Positions 42,452 to 51,568 of a stretch of DNA of 64,000 nucleotides are shown here, piece by piece. The translations under genes and the position numbers were made by a program. The notes beneath the pieces were generated by a model. The model made no database searches. It was not told the DNA's origin and saw only the letters and a program-made list of their open reading frames with translations. The stretch lies in NCBI GenBank assembly GCA_902490005.1, contig CABUCM010000001.1, forward strand, positions 124,001 to 188,000, given 5' to 3'. The first letter of the stretch is position 1. Each line of letters starts with the position of its first letter. The DNA is from an uncultured Ruminiclostridium sp. Its GTDB lineage: Bacteria > Bacillota > Clostridia > Oscillospirales > Acutalibacteraceae.

Positions 42452-45148
42452 GTGGCTGGAACAAGATCGAGACCTACCAAAAAACCATCCTCTGCTAAAA
42501 ATAGAACGTCCGCTCCTAAGCGAAAACCGGCGGCGGGAAAACAGCAACCGGCAAAGCGCGGGCGTCCGCCGAAGGCGTCTGCCGCAGCAAAACGAGAAAA
42601 AACCATGGAAGAAAAGAAGTCGCGGAATCAAACCTTCGCGATCATTTTGTTCGCCGTGTCCGTCCTCCTTTTCTGTCTGGTGCTGGTGCCTGGGGACAGC
42701 GTGTGGAATTGGCTGCACACCATGATTCAGGGCTTGTTCGGCTCCTGCGCCATTGGCTGGCCGATCCTGCTGACATATGTTTCCGTGGCGACTGCTTTGG
42801 AAAAGCCAGTGCAGAAGCTGAGCACGAAAATCTGGCTTTCCATTACCATGATTATTTTATTCTGCGCCTGTATCTTTATTTTCAACGCCAATATGGTGTC
42901 GCCGGAAAAAAGCTATTTCCAGAAGCTTTCCGAATTATACGTTTTGGGAGCCCAGATGAAGGGCGCCGGGTTATTCAGCGGCGTTTTGGGAATCCCCTTT
43001 GTTTCCGTACTGGGAGAGACGGGCTCCAAGATCGTAATTATCCTTTTGCTGTTTGTCAACCTGATGATTTTGACCGGCACCAGCTTGATTCAGCTGTTCC
43101 GCGCGGTGACCAAGCCGGTGGATATGGCGGGAGAATACATCGGCAACACACGAGAAGAGCACCGGCTGAAAAAAGAAGCTTTAGAGCTGCAGGAGCGCAA
43201 ACGCCAGGATGGCGCAAATATCGATATTTCTTTAGATGATTTGCCCGCCCATCCGGTGATTTCGCCGGATGCCGCGATGAAAAAAGGAATTATGGAGCGC
43301 AATGATAAGCTGGAGCAGCTGAAGCGGGCTGTCAGTGCGCCTTTGCCCACCATTGACACTGATTTGAAAAAAGGCCGCAGGCAAAAAGAAGAAAATATTC
43401 CTACCTCTGGTTTGGATATGGCCGGGGCTATGCCCAGGAAGAAGCTGGAGGACAGGCCTATGGACGACAACGGCGCGGCGGCGGCAGCGGCCGCCTTTGC
43501 GGCCAAGAAGCGAAACCTGGCGGAAACAAAATCCGACCCCGCCCAGAAGCAGCCGGACCCTCAGTCTATTTCCATCAAGGTGGAGCCTTATCCGGAAGGG
43601 GAAAACGGGGAAACCTCTTACCGGTTCCCGCCGCTGCAACTGCTGGACCCTTCTCCGGAGCTGGATGAGGGGGATGTGACCAACGAGCTTCAAACCTACG
43701 GCCAGATGCTGGTGGATACCCTGAAAAGCTTTGGCGTCCAGACGAAAATCGTGGATATCAGCCGGGGGCCCGCGGTCACCCGGTATGAGCTGCAGCCGGC
43801 GGCGGGCGTCAAAATCAGTAAAATCACCAACCTGGCGGACGATATCGCTTTGAACCTGGCGGCGTCCGGCGTCCGTATTGAAGCGCCTATTCCAGGCAAG
43901 GCGGCGGTGGGTATCGAGGTGCCCAATAAGATAGTCAATATCGTCAAAATGCGGGAACTGGTAGAATCCAACAGCTTCCGTTTGGCGAAAAGCAAGCTCA
44001 CCGTGACCCTGGGCCGGGATATTGCCGGACAGGTGACCTTGACGGACCTGGCGAAGATGCCCCATCTGCTTATCGCCGGCTCTACCGGCTCCGGTAAGTC
44101 GGTGTGCATCAATTCTTTGATTATCAGCCTCTTATATAAATCCACTCCCAGCGAGGTTCGGTTCCTGATGGTAGACCCCAAGGTGGTAGAGCTGGGAATT
44201 TATAACGGGATCCCCCATTTGCTGGTGCCTGTGGTCACCGACCCCAGAAAGGCCGCCGGCGCGCTGAACTGGGCGGTGAACGAAATGCTGAACCGGTATA
44301 AGATTTTCGCCCAATACAACGTCAGGGACCTTCACGCCTATAACCGTATGGTAACAGCCAACGGCGGAAAGCCTCCTGTTGCGGATGGAGAGGAAATCCC
44401 CAAGGATGAAAACGGACAGGAGATCAAGCTGGAAAAAATGCCTCAGATCGTCATCATCATCGATGAGCTGGCGGACCTGATGATGGCGGCGCCCAATGAG
44501 GTGGAGGATTCCATTTGCCGTTTGGCGCAGATGGCCCGTGCCGCCGGCATGCACCTGGTGATCGCCACCCAGCGTCCCTCTGTGGATGTCATTACTGGTA
44601 TCATTAAAGCCAATATCCCCAGCCGGATCGCCTTCGCGGTATCTTCGGCGGTAGACTCCAGAACGATTTTGGATTCCGGCGGCGCTGAAAAGCTGCTGGG
44701 CCGGGGGGATATGCTGTTCGCTCCCGTTGGCTCGCCAAAGCCGGTGCGTATCCAAGGCTGTTTTGTCACCGACGCGGAGATCGAAAAGGTAGTGGATTTC
44801 GTCAAGAAGAGCCAGCAGGAATCCGCCTACGACCAGAATATCATCGAGGAAATCGAGAAGAACGCGGTGGCGGAGTCTGGGAAAAATTCCGGCGGCGACA
44901 ACGAAAAAGAAGAAGACCCAGTGCTGAAGGAGGCCGTCAAGTGTGTGGTAGAGGCGGGACAGGCTTCCACCTCCTTGCTCCAGCGCCGGCTTTCCGTGGG
45001 CTACGCCAGAGCGGGGCGGCTCATTGATGAAATGGAGGAGATGGGTATTATCGGCCCTTACGCGGGCTCCAAGCCCCGCCAGGTGCTGATTACCTATCAG
45101 CAGTGGCTGGAAATGAGTATGCGCCAGGCGGATGAATCGGAAGAATAA
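42452..45148 (+). CDS. ftsK: DNA translocase FtsK/SpoIIIE
   Basis: About 898 residues. A basic N-terminus, four transmembrane helices (about residues 57-210), a long linker, then the motor: Walker A AGSTGSGKSV (about 545-555), Walker B IVIIIDELADLMM, and a C-terminal gamma winged helix (TSLLQRRLSVGYARAGRLIDEME). It pumps DNA during division or sporulation. The GTG giving MAGTRSRPTKK is preferred, because AAGGTGAT precedes it and FtsK proteins often begin with this short basic style; an earlier ATG at 42440 has a ribosome site too close. Confidence 0.95.
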   Translation: MAGTRSRPTKKPSSAKNRTSAPKRKPAAGKQQPAKRGRPPKASAAAKREKTMEEKKSRNQTFAIILFAVSVLLFCLVLVPGDSVWNWLHTMIQGLFGSCAIGWPILLTYVSVATALEKPVQKLSTKIWLSITMIILFCACIFIFNANMVSPEKSYFQKLSELYVLGAQMKGAGLFSGVLGIPFVSVLGETGSKIVIILLLFVNLMILTGTSLIQLFRAVTKPVDMAGEYIGNTREEHRLKKEALELQERKRQDGANIDISLDDLPAHPVISPDAAMKKGIMERNDKLEQLKRAVSAPLPTIDTDLKKGRRQKEENIPTSGLDMAGAMPRKKLEDRPMDDNGAAAAAAAFAAKKRNLAETKSDPAQKQPDPQSISIKVEPYPEGENGETSYRFPPLQLLDPSPELDEGDVTNELQTYGQMLVDTLKSFGVQTKIVDISRGPAVTRYELQPAAGVKISKITNLADDIALNLAASGVRIEAPIPGKAAVGIEVPNKIVNIVKMRELVESNSFRLAKSKLTVTLGRDIAGQVTLTDLAKMPHLLIAGSTGSGKSVCINSLIISLLYKSTPSEVRFLMVDPKVVELGIYNGIPHLLVPVVTDPRKAAGALNWAVNEMLNRYKIFAQYNVRDLHAYNRMVTANGGKPPVADGEEIPKDENGQEIKLEKMPQIVIIIDELADLMMAAPNEVEDSICRLAQMARAAGMHLVIATQRPSVDVITGIIKANIPSRIAFAVSSAVDSRTILDSGGAEKLLGRGDMLFAPVGSPKPVRIQGCFVTDAEIEKVVDFVKKSQQESAYDQNIIEEIEKNAVAESGKNSGGDNEKEEDPVLKEAVKCVVEAGQASTSLLQRRLSVGYARAGRLIDEMEEMGIIGPYAGSKPRQVLITYQQWLEMSMRQADESEE

Positions 45149-45161
45149 TAAAAAATCAGAA

Positions 45162-45219
45162 TCCTCTCGTTTCAGTTTGGCGGGAGGATTCCTTCAGGCT
45201 TGCCGGAGTGTTTCTCCGG
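45162..45219 (+). other. Two hairpins between ftsK and ygiQ
   Basis: GAATCCTC/GAGGATTC (about 45159-45193) with a 17-nt loop and CCGGAG/CTCCGG (about 45203-45219). There is no T-run, so these are leader or processing structures rather than terminators. Confidence 0.4.
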
Positions 45220-45248
45220 CTGCCGGGAAATATAAAGGAAACAATGGT

Positions 45249-47129
45249 ATGGCTTTTTTACCTATTACAAATGAAGAAATGAAGCAGAGAGGCTGGGACC
45301 AGGCGGATTTTGTCCTGGTGACAGGAGACGCTTATGTAGACCATCCCAGCTTCGGGGCGGCGATCATCTCCCGGGTGCTGGAGGACGAAGGCTTCCGGGT
45401 CGCTGTTCTTCCTCAGCCGGATTGGAAAACCGATCGGGATTTTACCCGTTTTGGAAAACCCCGGCTGGCTTTTATGGTCACCGCGGGGAATATTGACTCT
45501 ATGGTGGCCCACTACACCGCCGCCAAGCGGAAGCGGAGCGACGACGCCTATACCCCGGGCAATCAGACGGGAAAGCGCCCGGATCGGGCCTCTATCGTTT
45601 ACAGCCGTAAGTGCAAGGAGCTTTACCCCGATGTCCCAGTGATTTTAGGAGGCTTAGAAGCTTCCCTGCGCCGGTTCGCTCATTATGATTATTGGGATGA
45701 TAAGGTACGGCCTTCCGTTTTGCTGGATGCCAAAGCGGATTTGCTGACCTTCGGCATGGGAGAAAATCAGACCCGGGAAATCGCCCGAAGGTTGAACCAG
45801 GGATTGCCGGTAAGCGATCTATACGATATCAAAGGGGTTTGCTACGCGGTGAAAACCCAGGACTACCAGCCCGGGCCGGCGGTGGAATGCCCAAGCTATG
45901 AGCGGGTGTGCAAATCAAAACGGGATTACGCCGTTTCCTGCCGCAAGCAGCAGGACGAGCACGACGCGGTGCGGGGCAAAACAGTCATTCAGCGCCACGG
46001 GAGCCATATTGTGGTGCAGAACCCGCCGATGCCCCCTTTGGCCACGGAAGAGCTGGACCGGGTTTATGCCCTGCCATACGAGCGGATGTACCACCCTGCC
46101 TATGAAAAGGAAGGCGGTGTCCCGGGGATTAAAGAGGTGGAGTTTTCCATTACCCACAACCGGGGCTGCTTTGGCGCCTGCAATTTCTGCTCTCTCGCTT
46201 ATCATCAAGGCCGGGCGGTAACGGTGCGCAGCCAGGAATCCATTCTTGCCGAGGCCAAAAAGCTGACGGAAAATCCCCGGTTTAAAGGATATATTCATGA
46301 TGTTGGGGGGCCTACCGCTAATTTCAGAATTCCCTCGTGTGAAAAGCAGAAAAAAGCGGGTCTGTGCAAAGGAAAAAAGTGTTTGGCGCCAAAACCGTGC
46401 CCCCAGCTTCAGGTGGATCACAGCGAGTATTTGGAGATTTTACGAAAACTACGGAAGCTTCCCAAGGTAAAGAGGGTGTTTATCCGTTCCGGCATCCGCT
46501 TTGATTACCTGATTGAGGACCGGGACCAGGAATTTTTCCGGGAACTGGTACAGCACCACGTCAGCGGCCAGCTGAAGGTGGCGCCGGAGCACTGCTCCGC
46601 GGCGGTGCTGGATGTTATGGGCAAGCCGCACATTGAAGCGTACCTGCGGTTTGCCCGGCAGTTTTACGGGATTACCAGGGAAGCGGGAAAGGAACAGTAC
46701 CTGGTTCCGTATTTGATGTCCTCCCACCCCGGTTCCACCTTAAAGGACGCCGTGGAACTGGCGTTATTTTTAAAACGGGAAAAAATCCGGCCAGAACAGG
46801 TTCAGGATTTTTACCCTACGCCGGGCACCGTTTCTACCTGTATGTTTTATACCGGGCTGGACCCTTACACGCTGAAGGAAGTGTACGTTGCTAAAACGGA
46901 AAAAGAAAAAGCCATGCAGCGGGCGCTGCTGCAATATTTTAACCCCAAGAACCAGGGCTTGGTTATCGAGGCGCTGAAAAAAGCCGGCAGGCTGGATTTG
47001 ATCGGCACCGCGCCCCAATGCCTGGTGCGGCCCGACCCAAAGACGGCGGCGGTGCTGAAGGACAGAAGGACGAAAACCCAAAAACATACGGTGAAAAAGG
47101 GAAAGGGTTCCCCAAAAAGGAAAAAATAG
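45249..47129 (+). CDS. YgiQ family radical SAM protein
   Basis: 626 residues. Starts AFLPITNEEMKQRGWDQ, as in the YgiQ (UPF0313) family. The radical SAM cluster motif CxxxCxxC is seen as CFGACNFCSLAYHQ, followed by the DUF3362 tail with CMFYTGLDPYT. The ATG at 45249 follows AAGGAAA; the earlier start (45132) lies in ftsK and is not conserved-looking. The substrate of the family is unknown. A basic Lys-rich tail ends it (KGKGSPKRKK). Confidence 0.93.
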   Translation: MAFLPITNEEMKQRGWDQADFVLVTGDAYVDHPSFGAAIISRVLEDEGFRVAVLPQPDWKTDRDFTRFGKPRLAFMVTAGNIDSMVAHYTAAKRKRSDDAYTPGNQTGKRPDRASIVYSRKCKELYPDVPVILGGLEASLRRFAHYDYWDDKVRPSVLLDAKADLLTFGMGENQTREIARRLNQGLPVSDLYDIKGVCYAVKTQDYQPGPAVECPSYERVCKSKRDYAVSCRKQQDEHDAVRGKTVIQRHGSHIVVQNPPMPPLATEELDRVYALPYERMYHPAYEKEGGVPGIKEVEFSITHNRGCFGACNFCSLAYHQGRAVTVRSQESILAEAKKLTENPRFKGYIHDVGGPTANFRIPSCEKQKKAGLCKGKKCLAPKPCPQLQVDHSEYLEILRKLRKLPKVKRVFIRSGIRFDYLIEDRDQEFFRELVQHHVSGQLKVAPEHCSAAVLDVMGKPHIEAYLRFARQFYGITREAGKEQYLVPYLMSSHPGSTLKDAVELALFLKREKIRPEQVQDFYPTPGTVSTCMFYTGLDPYTLKEVYVAKTEKEKAMQRALLQYFNPKNQGLVIEALKKAGRLDLIGTAPQCLVRPDPKTAAVLKDRRTKTQKHTVKKGKGSPKRKK

Positions 47130-47131
47130 CT

Positions 47132-48076
47132 ATGAAATCATTTTCTGGTATGGCTAAAAAGAGGCTGATCGCCTTAGGGGCGGTTTTGTTTATCGTAATC
47201 GCGGCCGCAGTCATCAGCTTTCAAACTGTGGACGGCGTTCCCAATTGGAAACGGATTTACCAGTTTTTCGGAGTGTCGGATGTTTCTCAGGAAGCGGATT
47301 CCTACGATTTGTCCGTTCATTTTATCGATGTGGGAAAAGCCGACGGCATTTATATCCGGTGCAACGGCAAGCACATTCTGATCGATTCCGGTGATGTGGA
47401 ATATTCTGGGCAGGTAACCAATTACCTGAAACGCCAGGGAGTGGAAAACGTGGATTTAGCGGTGGCCACTCATTTTGACAAGGACCATATCGGCGGCATG
47501 GCCAACGTCATTATGGAGTTTGACGTCAAGAAATTTCTCATGCCGGATTTGCCCGGTGATCTGCTGCCGAAGTCGAGTGCCTATGAGGGCATGACGTTCG
47601 CCCTGGGATACCGGCAGGTTCCGGTAGAAGGCCCCTCGGTGGGAGATGGTTTTTCCTTAGGCGGTTTAGAGATCCAGGTGCTCGGGCCACAAAAAGTTTA
47701 CGATGATATGAATGATAATTCCATTATTTTGAAAATGACTTATGGAGACGTAAGCTTTTTATTTATGGGCGACGCCGAGGAAAACGCGGAGAAGGATTTG
47801 CTGTCTCAGGGTTATGATCTCCGGTCCACTGTGCTGAAGGTAGGCCATCACGGCAGCAAGACCAGCACCTCCCAGGAACTGCTGGATGCGGTAAAGCCTC
47901 AGGCGGCGGTGATTTCTGTGGGAGAGGACCGCAACGAGCTGCCCAAAACTCAAGTGTTGGACCGGCTCAGTGAAAACGGCGTGTCAGTCTTCCGCACTGA
48001 TTTAAACGGTACCATTATTATGGCCACGAATGGTGACCAGCTTCATATTTTTATGGAAAAGGATGAGGAAAATTGA
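47132..48076 (+). CDS. MBL-fold hydrolase, ComEC C-terminal-like, membrane-anchored
   Basis: 314 residues. One N-terminal transmembrane helix (about 11-30), then a metallo-beta-lactamase fold: SVHFIDVGKADG, THFDKDHIGG (H114, D116, D118, H119), MGDAEE and GHHGSKTSTS. It resembles the soluble MBL domain of the DNA-uptake channel ComEC, but no channel helices are present, so it is not ComEC itself. It overlaps a DUF3006 gene, a common pairing in Clostridia. It probably acts on an extracellular or membrane-near phosphodiester. Confidence 0.87.
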   Translation: MKSFSGMAKKRLIALGAVLFIVIAAAVISFQTVDGVPNWKRIYQFFGVSDVSQEADSYDLSVHFIDVGKADGIYIRCNGKHILIDSGDVEYSGQVTNYLKRQGVENVDLAVATHFDKDHIGGMANVIMEFDVKKFLMPDLPGDLLPKSSAYEGMTFALGYRQVPVEGPSVGDGFSLGGLEIQVLGPQKVYDDMNDNSIILKMTYGDVSFLFMGDAEENAEKDLLSQGYDLRSTVLKVGHHGSKTSTSQELLDAVKPQAAVISVGEDRNELPKTQVLDRLSENGVSVFRTDLNGTIIMATNGDQLHIFMEKDEEN

Positions 48077-48291
48077 AAAAGCTAGCCATTGACCGCTTCG
48101 AGGGGACATATGCGATCTGTGAGGATCAGGAAAAAAGGATGTTCGCCATCGCCTTAAACGAGCTTCCCGAAGGGGCGAAAGAGGGAGATGTGCTCCAGAT
48201 CAGCGACGAGGGGGAGCTTTCCATCGACCCGGAAGAGACCCAAAGGCGCCAAAGGAGAATCGCCGGATTGCAAAACAAGCTGTTTAATTAG
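48073..48291 (+). CDS. DUF3006 domain protein
   Basis: 72 residues. KLAIDRFEGTYAICEDQ at the start and a C-terminal RRQRRIAGLQNKLF match DUF3006, a small family of unknown function. A TTG start overlaps the MBL gene stop (ATTGA), so it is translated with it. No membrane helix. Confidence 0.85.
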   Translation: MKKLAIDRFEGTYAICEDQEKRMFAIALNELPEGAKEGDVLQISDEGELSIDPEETQRRQRRIAGLQNKLFN

Positions 48292-48300
48292 CTCTTTACT

Positions 48301-48328
48301 TTGACCAGGGGTTATAGTAAAATAATAA
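48301..48328 (+). promoter_or_regulatory. Candidate promoter of the pyrH operon
   Basis: TTGACC (48301-48306), 16-nt spacer, TAATAA (48323-48328), 125 nt before the pyrH ATG. The leader has a GCCGG-type short hairpin near 48410-48423. Confidence 0.5.
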
Positions 48329-48453
48329 GAAGATATTGGAATTGCCAGCAATAAAATCCGCGGATTTTAGACGGCCTTCCAGGAAATTTGCATTGCTTTT
48401 CTGTCCGGCGTTTAAGCCGGGCTTTTGAAAAAATAATAAGGGAGCGTGTTTGA

Positions 48454-49161
48454 ATGCAGCCAAAGTACAAGCGTATTCTATTAAAGCTCAGCGGCGAGTC
48501 TCTGGCCGGGGGCGATAAGCACGGCATCAACAATGAAACGGTGCTTTCCATCGGCAGGGCGATCAAGGCCTGCGCGGATATGGGAGTGGAGATTGGTATT
48601 GTAGTGGGGGGCGGCAATTTTTGGAGAGGCCGCAGCTCAGGCAATATGGACCGCACCAGGGCAGACCATGTGGGGATGCTGGCCACTGTAATGAATGCGC
48701 TTTGCGTTGCCGACGCCCTGGAGCAGATGGGGGTTCCGGTGCGGGTGCAGACGGCTATCGCCATGCAGCAGGTGGCGGAGCCTTATATTCGCAACCGGGC
48801 GGTGCGCCATCTGGAAAAGGGCCGCGTGGTGGTGTTTGGCTGCGGAACCGGAAATCCCTTCTTTTCTACCGATACCGCCGCGGCGCTGCGGGCCGCGGAA
48901 ATTGACGCGGATATTATTTTAAAGGCTACCATGGTGGACGGCGTGTATGACTGCGACCCACACAAAAATCCGGACGCGAAAAAATACGATGAGCTGACGT
49001 TTTCTGATGTGCTGAACCAAAATTTACAGGTGATGGACAGCACCGCTGCCTCGCTGTGCAGGGACAACAATCTTCCTATTTATGTTTTCAGCATCGAAGA
49101 CCCCAATAATATCCCCAAAGCTGTCTGCGGTGAACCCATTGGAACCATTGTCCGCACTTAA
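48454..49161 (+). CDS. pyrH: UMP kinase
   Basis: 235 residues. Amino-acid-kinase fold with [28 protein letters not shown] (UMP/ATP contact), and FVSTDTAA-like [13 protein letters not shown]. It phosphorylates UMP to UDP and is hexameric and GTP-regulated in bacteria. It is first in the block pyrH-frr-uppS-cdsA-dxr-rseP-ispG-polC. Confidence 0.97.
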   Translation: MQPKYKRILLKLSGESLAGGDKHGINNETVLSIGRAIKACADMGVEIGIVVGGGNFWRGRSSGNMDRTRADHVGMLATVMNALCVADALEQMGVPVRVQTAIAMQQVAEPYIRNRAVRHLEKGRVVVFGCGTGNPFFSTDTAAALRAAEIDADIILKATMVDGVYDCDPHKNPDAKKYDELTFSDVLNQNLQVMDSTAASLCRDNNLPIYVFSIEDPNNIPKAVCGEPIGTIVRT

Positions 49162-49221
49162 ATGTCGGCGGATTGATTAAAGCGAGATAAATACGAAAAT
49201 AATGATCTTGGAGGTTTTAAC

Positions 49222-49776
49222 ATGAAGCAGGTGTTTGAAAACGCAGAAAAAAAGATGAACAAGACCATAAACGCCCTTACCTCGGAATTTGCCGGCATCC
49301 GTGCCGGCAGAGCCAATCCGGCGGTGCTGGATAAAATTATGGTGGATTATTACGGCAGCCCCACCGCCATCAACCAGCTTGCGGCGGTTTCCGTCACCGA
49401 GGCCCGCACCTTGACGATCTCCCCTTGGGACCAGTCGGTGGTCCACGCGGTGGAAAAGGCCATCCAAACCTCTGACCTGGGAATTAATCCCCAGACCGAC
49501 GGCAAGATCATCCGTTTGATTTTTCCGCCTCTCACTGAGGACCGCCGCCGGGATATCGTAAAAGACATCAAAAAAATGGAAGAAGAGGCCAAGGTGGCTA
49601 TCCGCTCCATTCGCCGGGATGCCATCGACAAACTCAAAGCGATGAAGAAAAACGGCGAAATCACTGAGGATGACCTGAAGGACGCGGAAAAGAAAATGCA
49701 GACCCAGACTGACAAATTCGTCAAGGAAATCGAGTCTGTATCACAGGAGAAAGAAAAAGAGATCATGGCGATCTGA
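49222..49776 (+). CDS. frr: Ribosome recycling factor
   Basis: 184 residues. Full length three-helix bundle with LTSEFAGIRAGRANPAVLD near the start and a C-terminal SVSQEKEKEIMAI. With EF-G it splits post-termination ribosomes. TTGGAGG lies 10 nt before the ATG. Confidence 0.97.
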   Translation: MKQVFENAEKKMNKTINALTSEFAGIRAGRANPAVLDKIMVDYYGSPTAINQLAAVSVTEARTLTISPWDQSVVHAVEKAIQTSDLGINPQTDGKIIRLIFPPLTEDRRRDIVKDIKKMEEEAKVAIRSIRRDAIDKLKAMKKNGEITEDDLKDAEKKMQTQTDKFVKEIESVSQEKEKEIMAI

Positions 49777-49858
49777 TTGTTTTTTGAAGACAGGACAGAA
49801 AACGGCAGGGTGGAGCGGCGCGCTTTGCCCTGCCGAAAAGAATGTGATGTGATTTTAT

Positions 49859-50611
49859 TTGGCCTTATTTTCAAAATCAAAGGGGGAATCTTCCCAGTTT
49901 CAGCAGGAAGAACGGGTTTTGCCCCGGCATTTGGGAATTATTATGGATGGCAATGGCCGGTGGGCGAAAAAAAAGGGCCTGCCCCGGTCCGCGGGCCACA
50001 CGGTTGGCGCGGCGAATTTTAAAACCATTACACGGTATTGTGCAAAGATTGGAATTGAGTATTTAACCGTTTACGCTTTTTCCACTGAGAATTGGAAACG
50101 CCCGTCTGCGGAAATCAACGGCTTGATGAAGCTGTTCAAGCAGTATTTGGAGGAATCCCTCCGGGATTTCCGGGATGATGATATAAAGGTGCGCTTTATC
50201 GGGGATACGGAAGCGTTTTCTCCTGAATTGCGCCAATTGATAGAAGAAACCAGGGAAGTCTGCAAGGACCGTACCGGTATGGTTCTGAATATCGCTATGA
50301 ATTACGGCGGAAGAGATGAAATCCTCCGGGCGGTAAAACAGATTTCTCAAGAGGTGGCTGCGGGCAGGCTTCGGCAGCAGGATATTACAGAGGAGCTTTT
50401 CGCCGGTCACTTATATACCGCGGGACAGCCGGATCCGGATTTGATCATTCGGCCCAGCGGAGAGCAGAGAATTTCCAATTTTCTGTTATGGCAGTCCGCC
50501 TATACGGAATATATTATCATGGATATTTTGTGGCCGGATTTTAAAACCACCGATTTGGAAGCTGCATTGGATGAATACGCAAAACGCAACCGTCGGTTTG
50601 GAGGGGTTTAA
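49859..50611 (+). CDS. uppS: Isoprenyl transferase (undecaprenyl diphosphate synthase)
   Basis: 250 residues. The catalytic Asp is in GIIMDGNGRWAKKKGL (about residue 31), and RPSGEQRISNFLLWQ/YTEY match the cis-prenyltransferase family. It makes the C55 lipid carrier for cell-wall precursors. The TTG start is the first possible one since an in-frame stop lies 3 codons upstream; no strong ribosome site is seen. Confidence 0.95.
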   Translation: MALFSKSKGESSQFQQEERVLPRHLGIIMDGNGRWAKKKGLPRSAGHTVGAANFKTITRYCAKIGIEYLTVYAFSTENWKRPSAEINGLMKLFKQYLEESLRDFRDDDIKVRFIGDTEAFSPELRQLIEETREVCKDRTGMVLNIAMNYGGRDEILRAVKQISQEVAAGRLRQQDITEELFAGHLYTAGQPDPDLIIRPSGEQRISNFLLWQSAYTEYIIMDILWPDFKTTDLEAALDEYAKRNRRFGGV

Positions 50612-51445
50612 ATGGCGAAACGATTGATGTCTGCGATATTCGGGATCACCTATGTGGTTCTGGTTTTGGTATTCAACGGCAGGTTTCCGATTCTTCTTAA
50701 TCTTTCTCTGGCGGCGGTCAGCGCCGTCGCTGTGTTTGAAGTGTGCTGCGCTATGGGGGTTCAGAAAATATATGGAATGGTGATCCCGGCGCTGGCGTTT
50801 TCTTTGATTATGCCTTTATTTGGGTTTACCTACTTTAACCGCGCCTGCTTTCTTTACGCCGTTGTGATGTTCTGTGTTTTGATTGCCTTGCATAAGACCA
50901 TTACTTTCAAGGACTTAGCGGTGCTTTATTCCTTATCCCTGATTATTAGCTATCCTCTGGGATTGATCTGCCAGCTTCGGGATATCGGCGGGGCGGCGCA
51001 CAATACCATAGGGGTATTCTATATTGTAATTTGCCTGGTGCTGCCATGGACAGCCGACGCGGGAGCTTATTTTATCGGCTCTGCCATGGGAAAGCACAAG
51101 CTGTGCCCCAACATCAGCCCGAAAAAAAGCGTGGAGGGCGCTGTGGGCGGCGTGGTGGTTTCCGTGCTGTGTACGGTAGCCACCTGCCTGATTTTCCAAT
51201 ATTGGATTTTCCCCCAGGGCGTTAAAATTCACTATGTGGCCGTGATTATTCTATCCTTGGTGGGGGCGGGCCTTTCCATCATCGGGGACTTAAGCTTCTC
51301 CTTGGTAAAAAGGGGATGCCATATCAAGGATTTTGGAAATGTCCTGCCGGGCCACGGCGGCCTTTTGGACCGGTTTGACAGCGTGATTTTCGTCGTGCCT
51401 ATGATTTATTTTATCAGTACGATCTATCCGGTAATTACCATTTAA
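50612..51445 (+). CDS. cdsA: Phosphatidate cytidylyltransferase
   Basis: 277 residues, about seven to eight membrane helices. The C-terminal signature SLVKRGCHIKDFGNVLPGHGGLLDRFDS is diagnostic of the family in its split form. It makes CDP-diacylglycerol for phospholipids. It directly abuts uppS (ATG one nt after the stop), with GGAGGGG inside the uppS end. Confidence 0.94.
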   Translation: MAKRLMSAIFGITYVVLVLVFNGRFPILLNLSLAAVSAVAVFEVCCAMGVQKIYGMVIPALAFSLIMPLFGFTYFNRACFLYAVVMFCVLIALHKTITFKDLAVLYSLSLIISYPLGLICQLRDIGGAAHNTIGVFYIVICLVLPWTADAGAYFIGSAMGKHKLCPNISPKKSVEGAVGGVVVSVLCTVATCLIFQYWIFPQGVKIHYVAVIILSLVGAGLSIIGDLSFSLVKRGCHIKDFGNVLPGHGGLLDRFDSVIFVVPMIYFISTIYPVITI

Positions 51446-51568
51446 CCTCTTTTTGACCGTAAGCCCTGGATTCTCAGGGCTTTTGAAAAAATGGGCTGTC
51501 TTTGTACCGCACTTCATTTTGAGACGGATCAAAGATCAATGGATAAATTAGGAAGGCGTTGCATAATT

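Noticed and set aside
47132..48076. Calling the MBL gene comEC
   Set aside because: The competence channel helices and OB domain are absent; only the MBL domain with one anchor helix is present.
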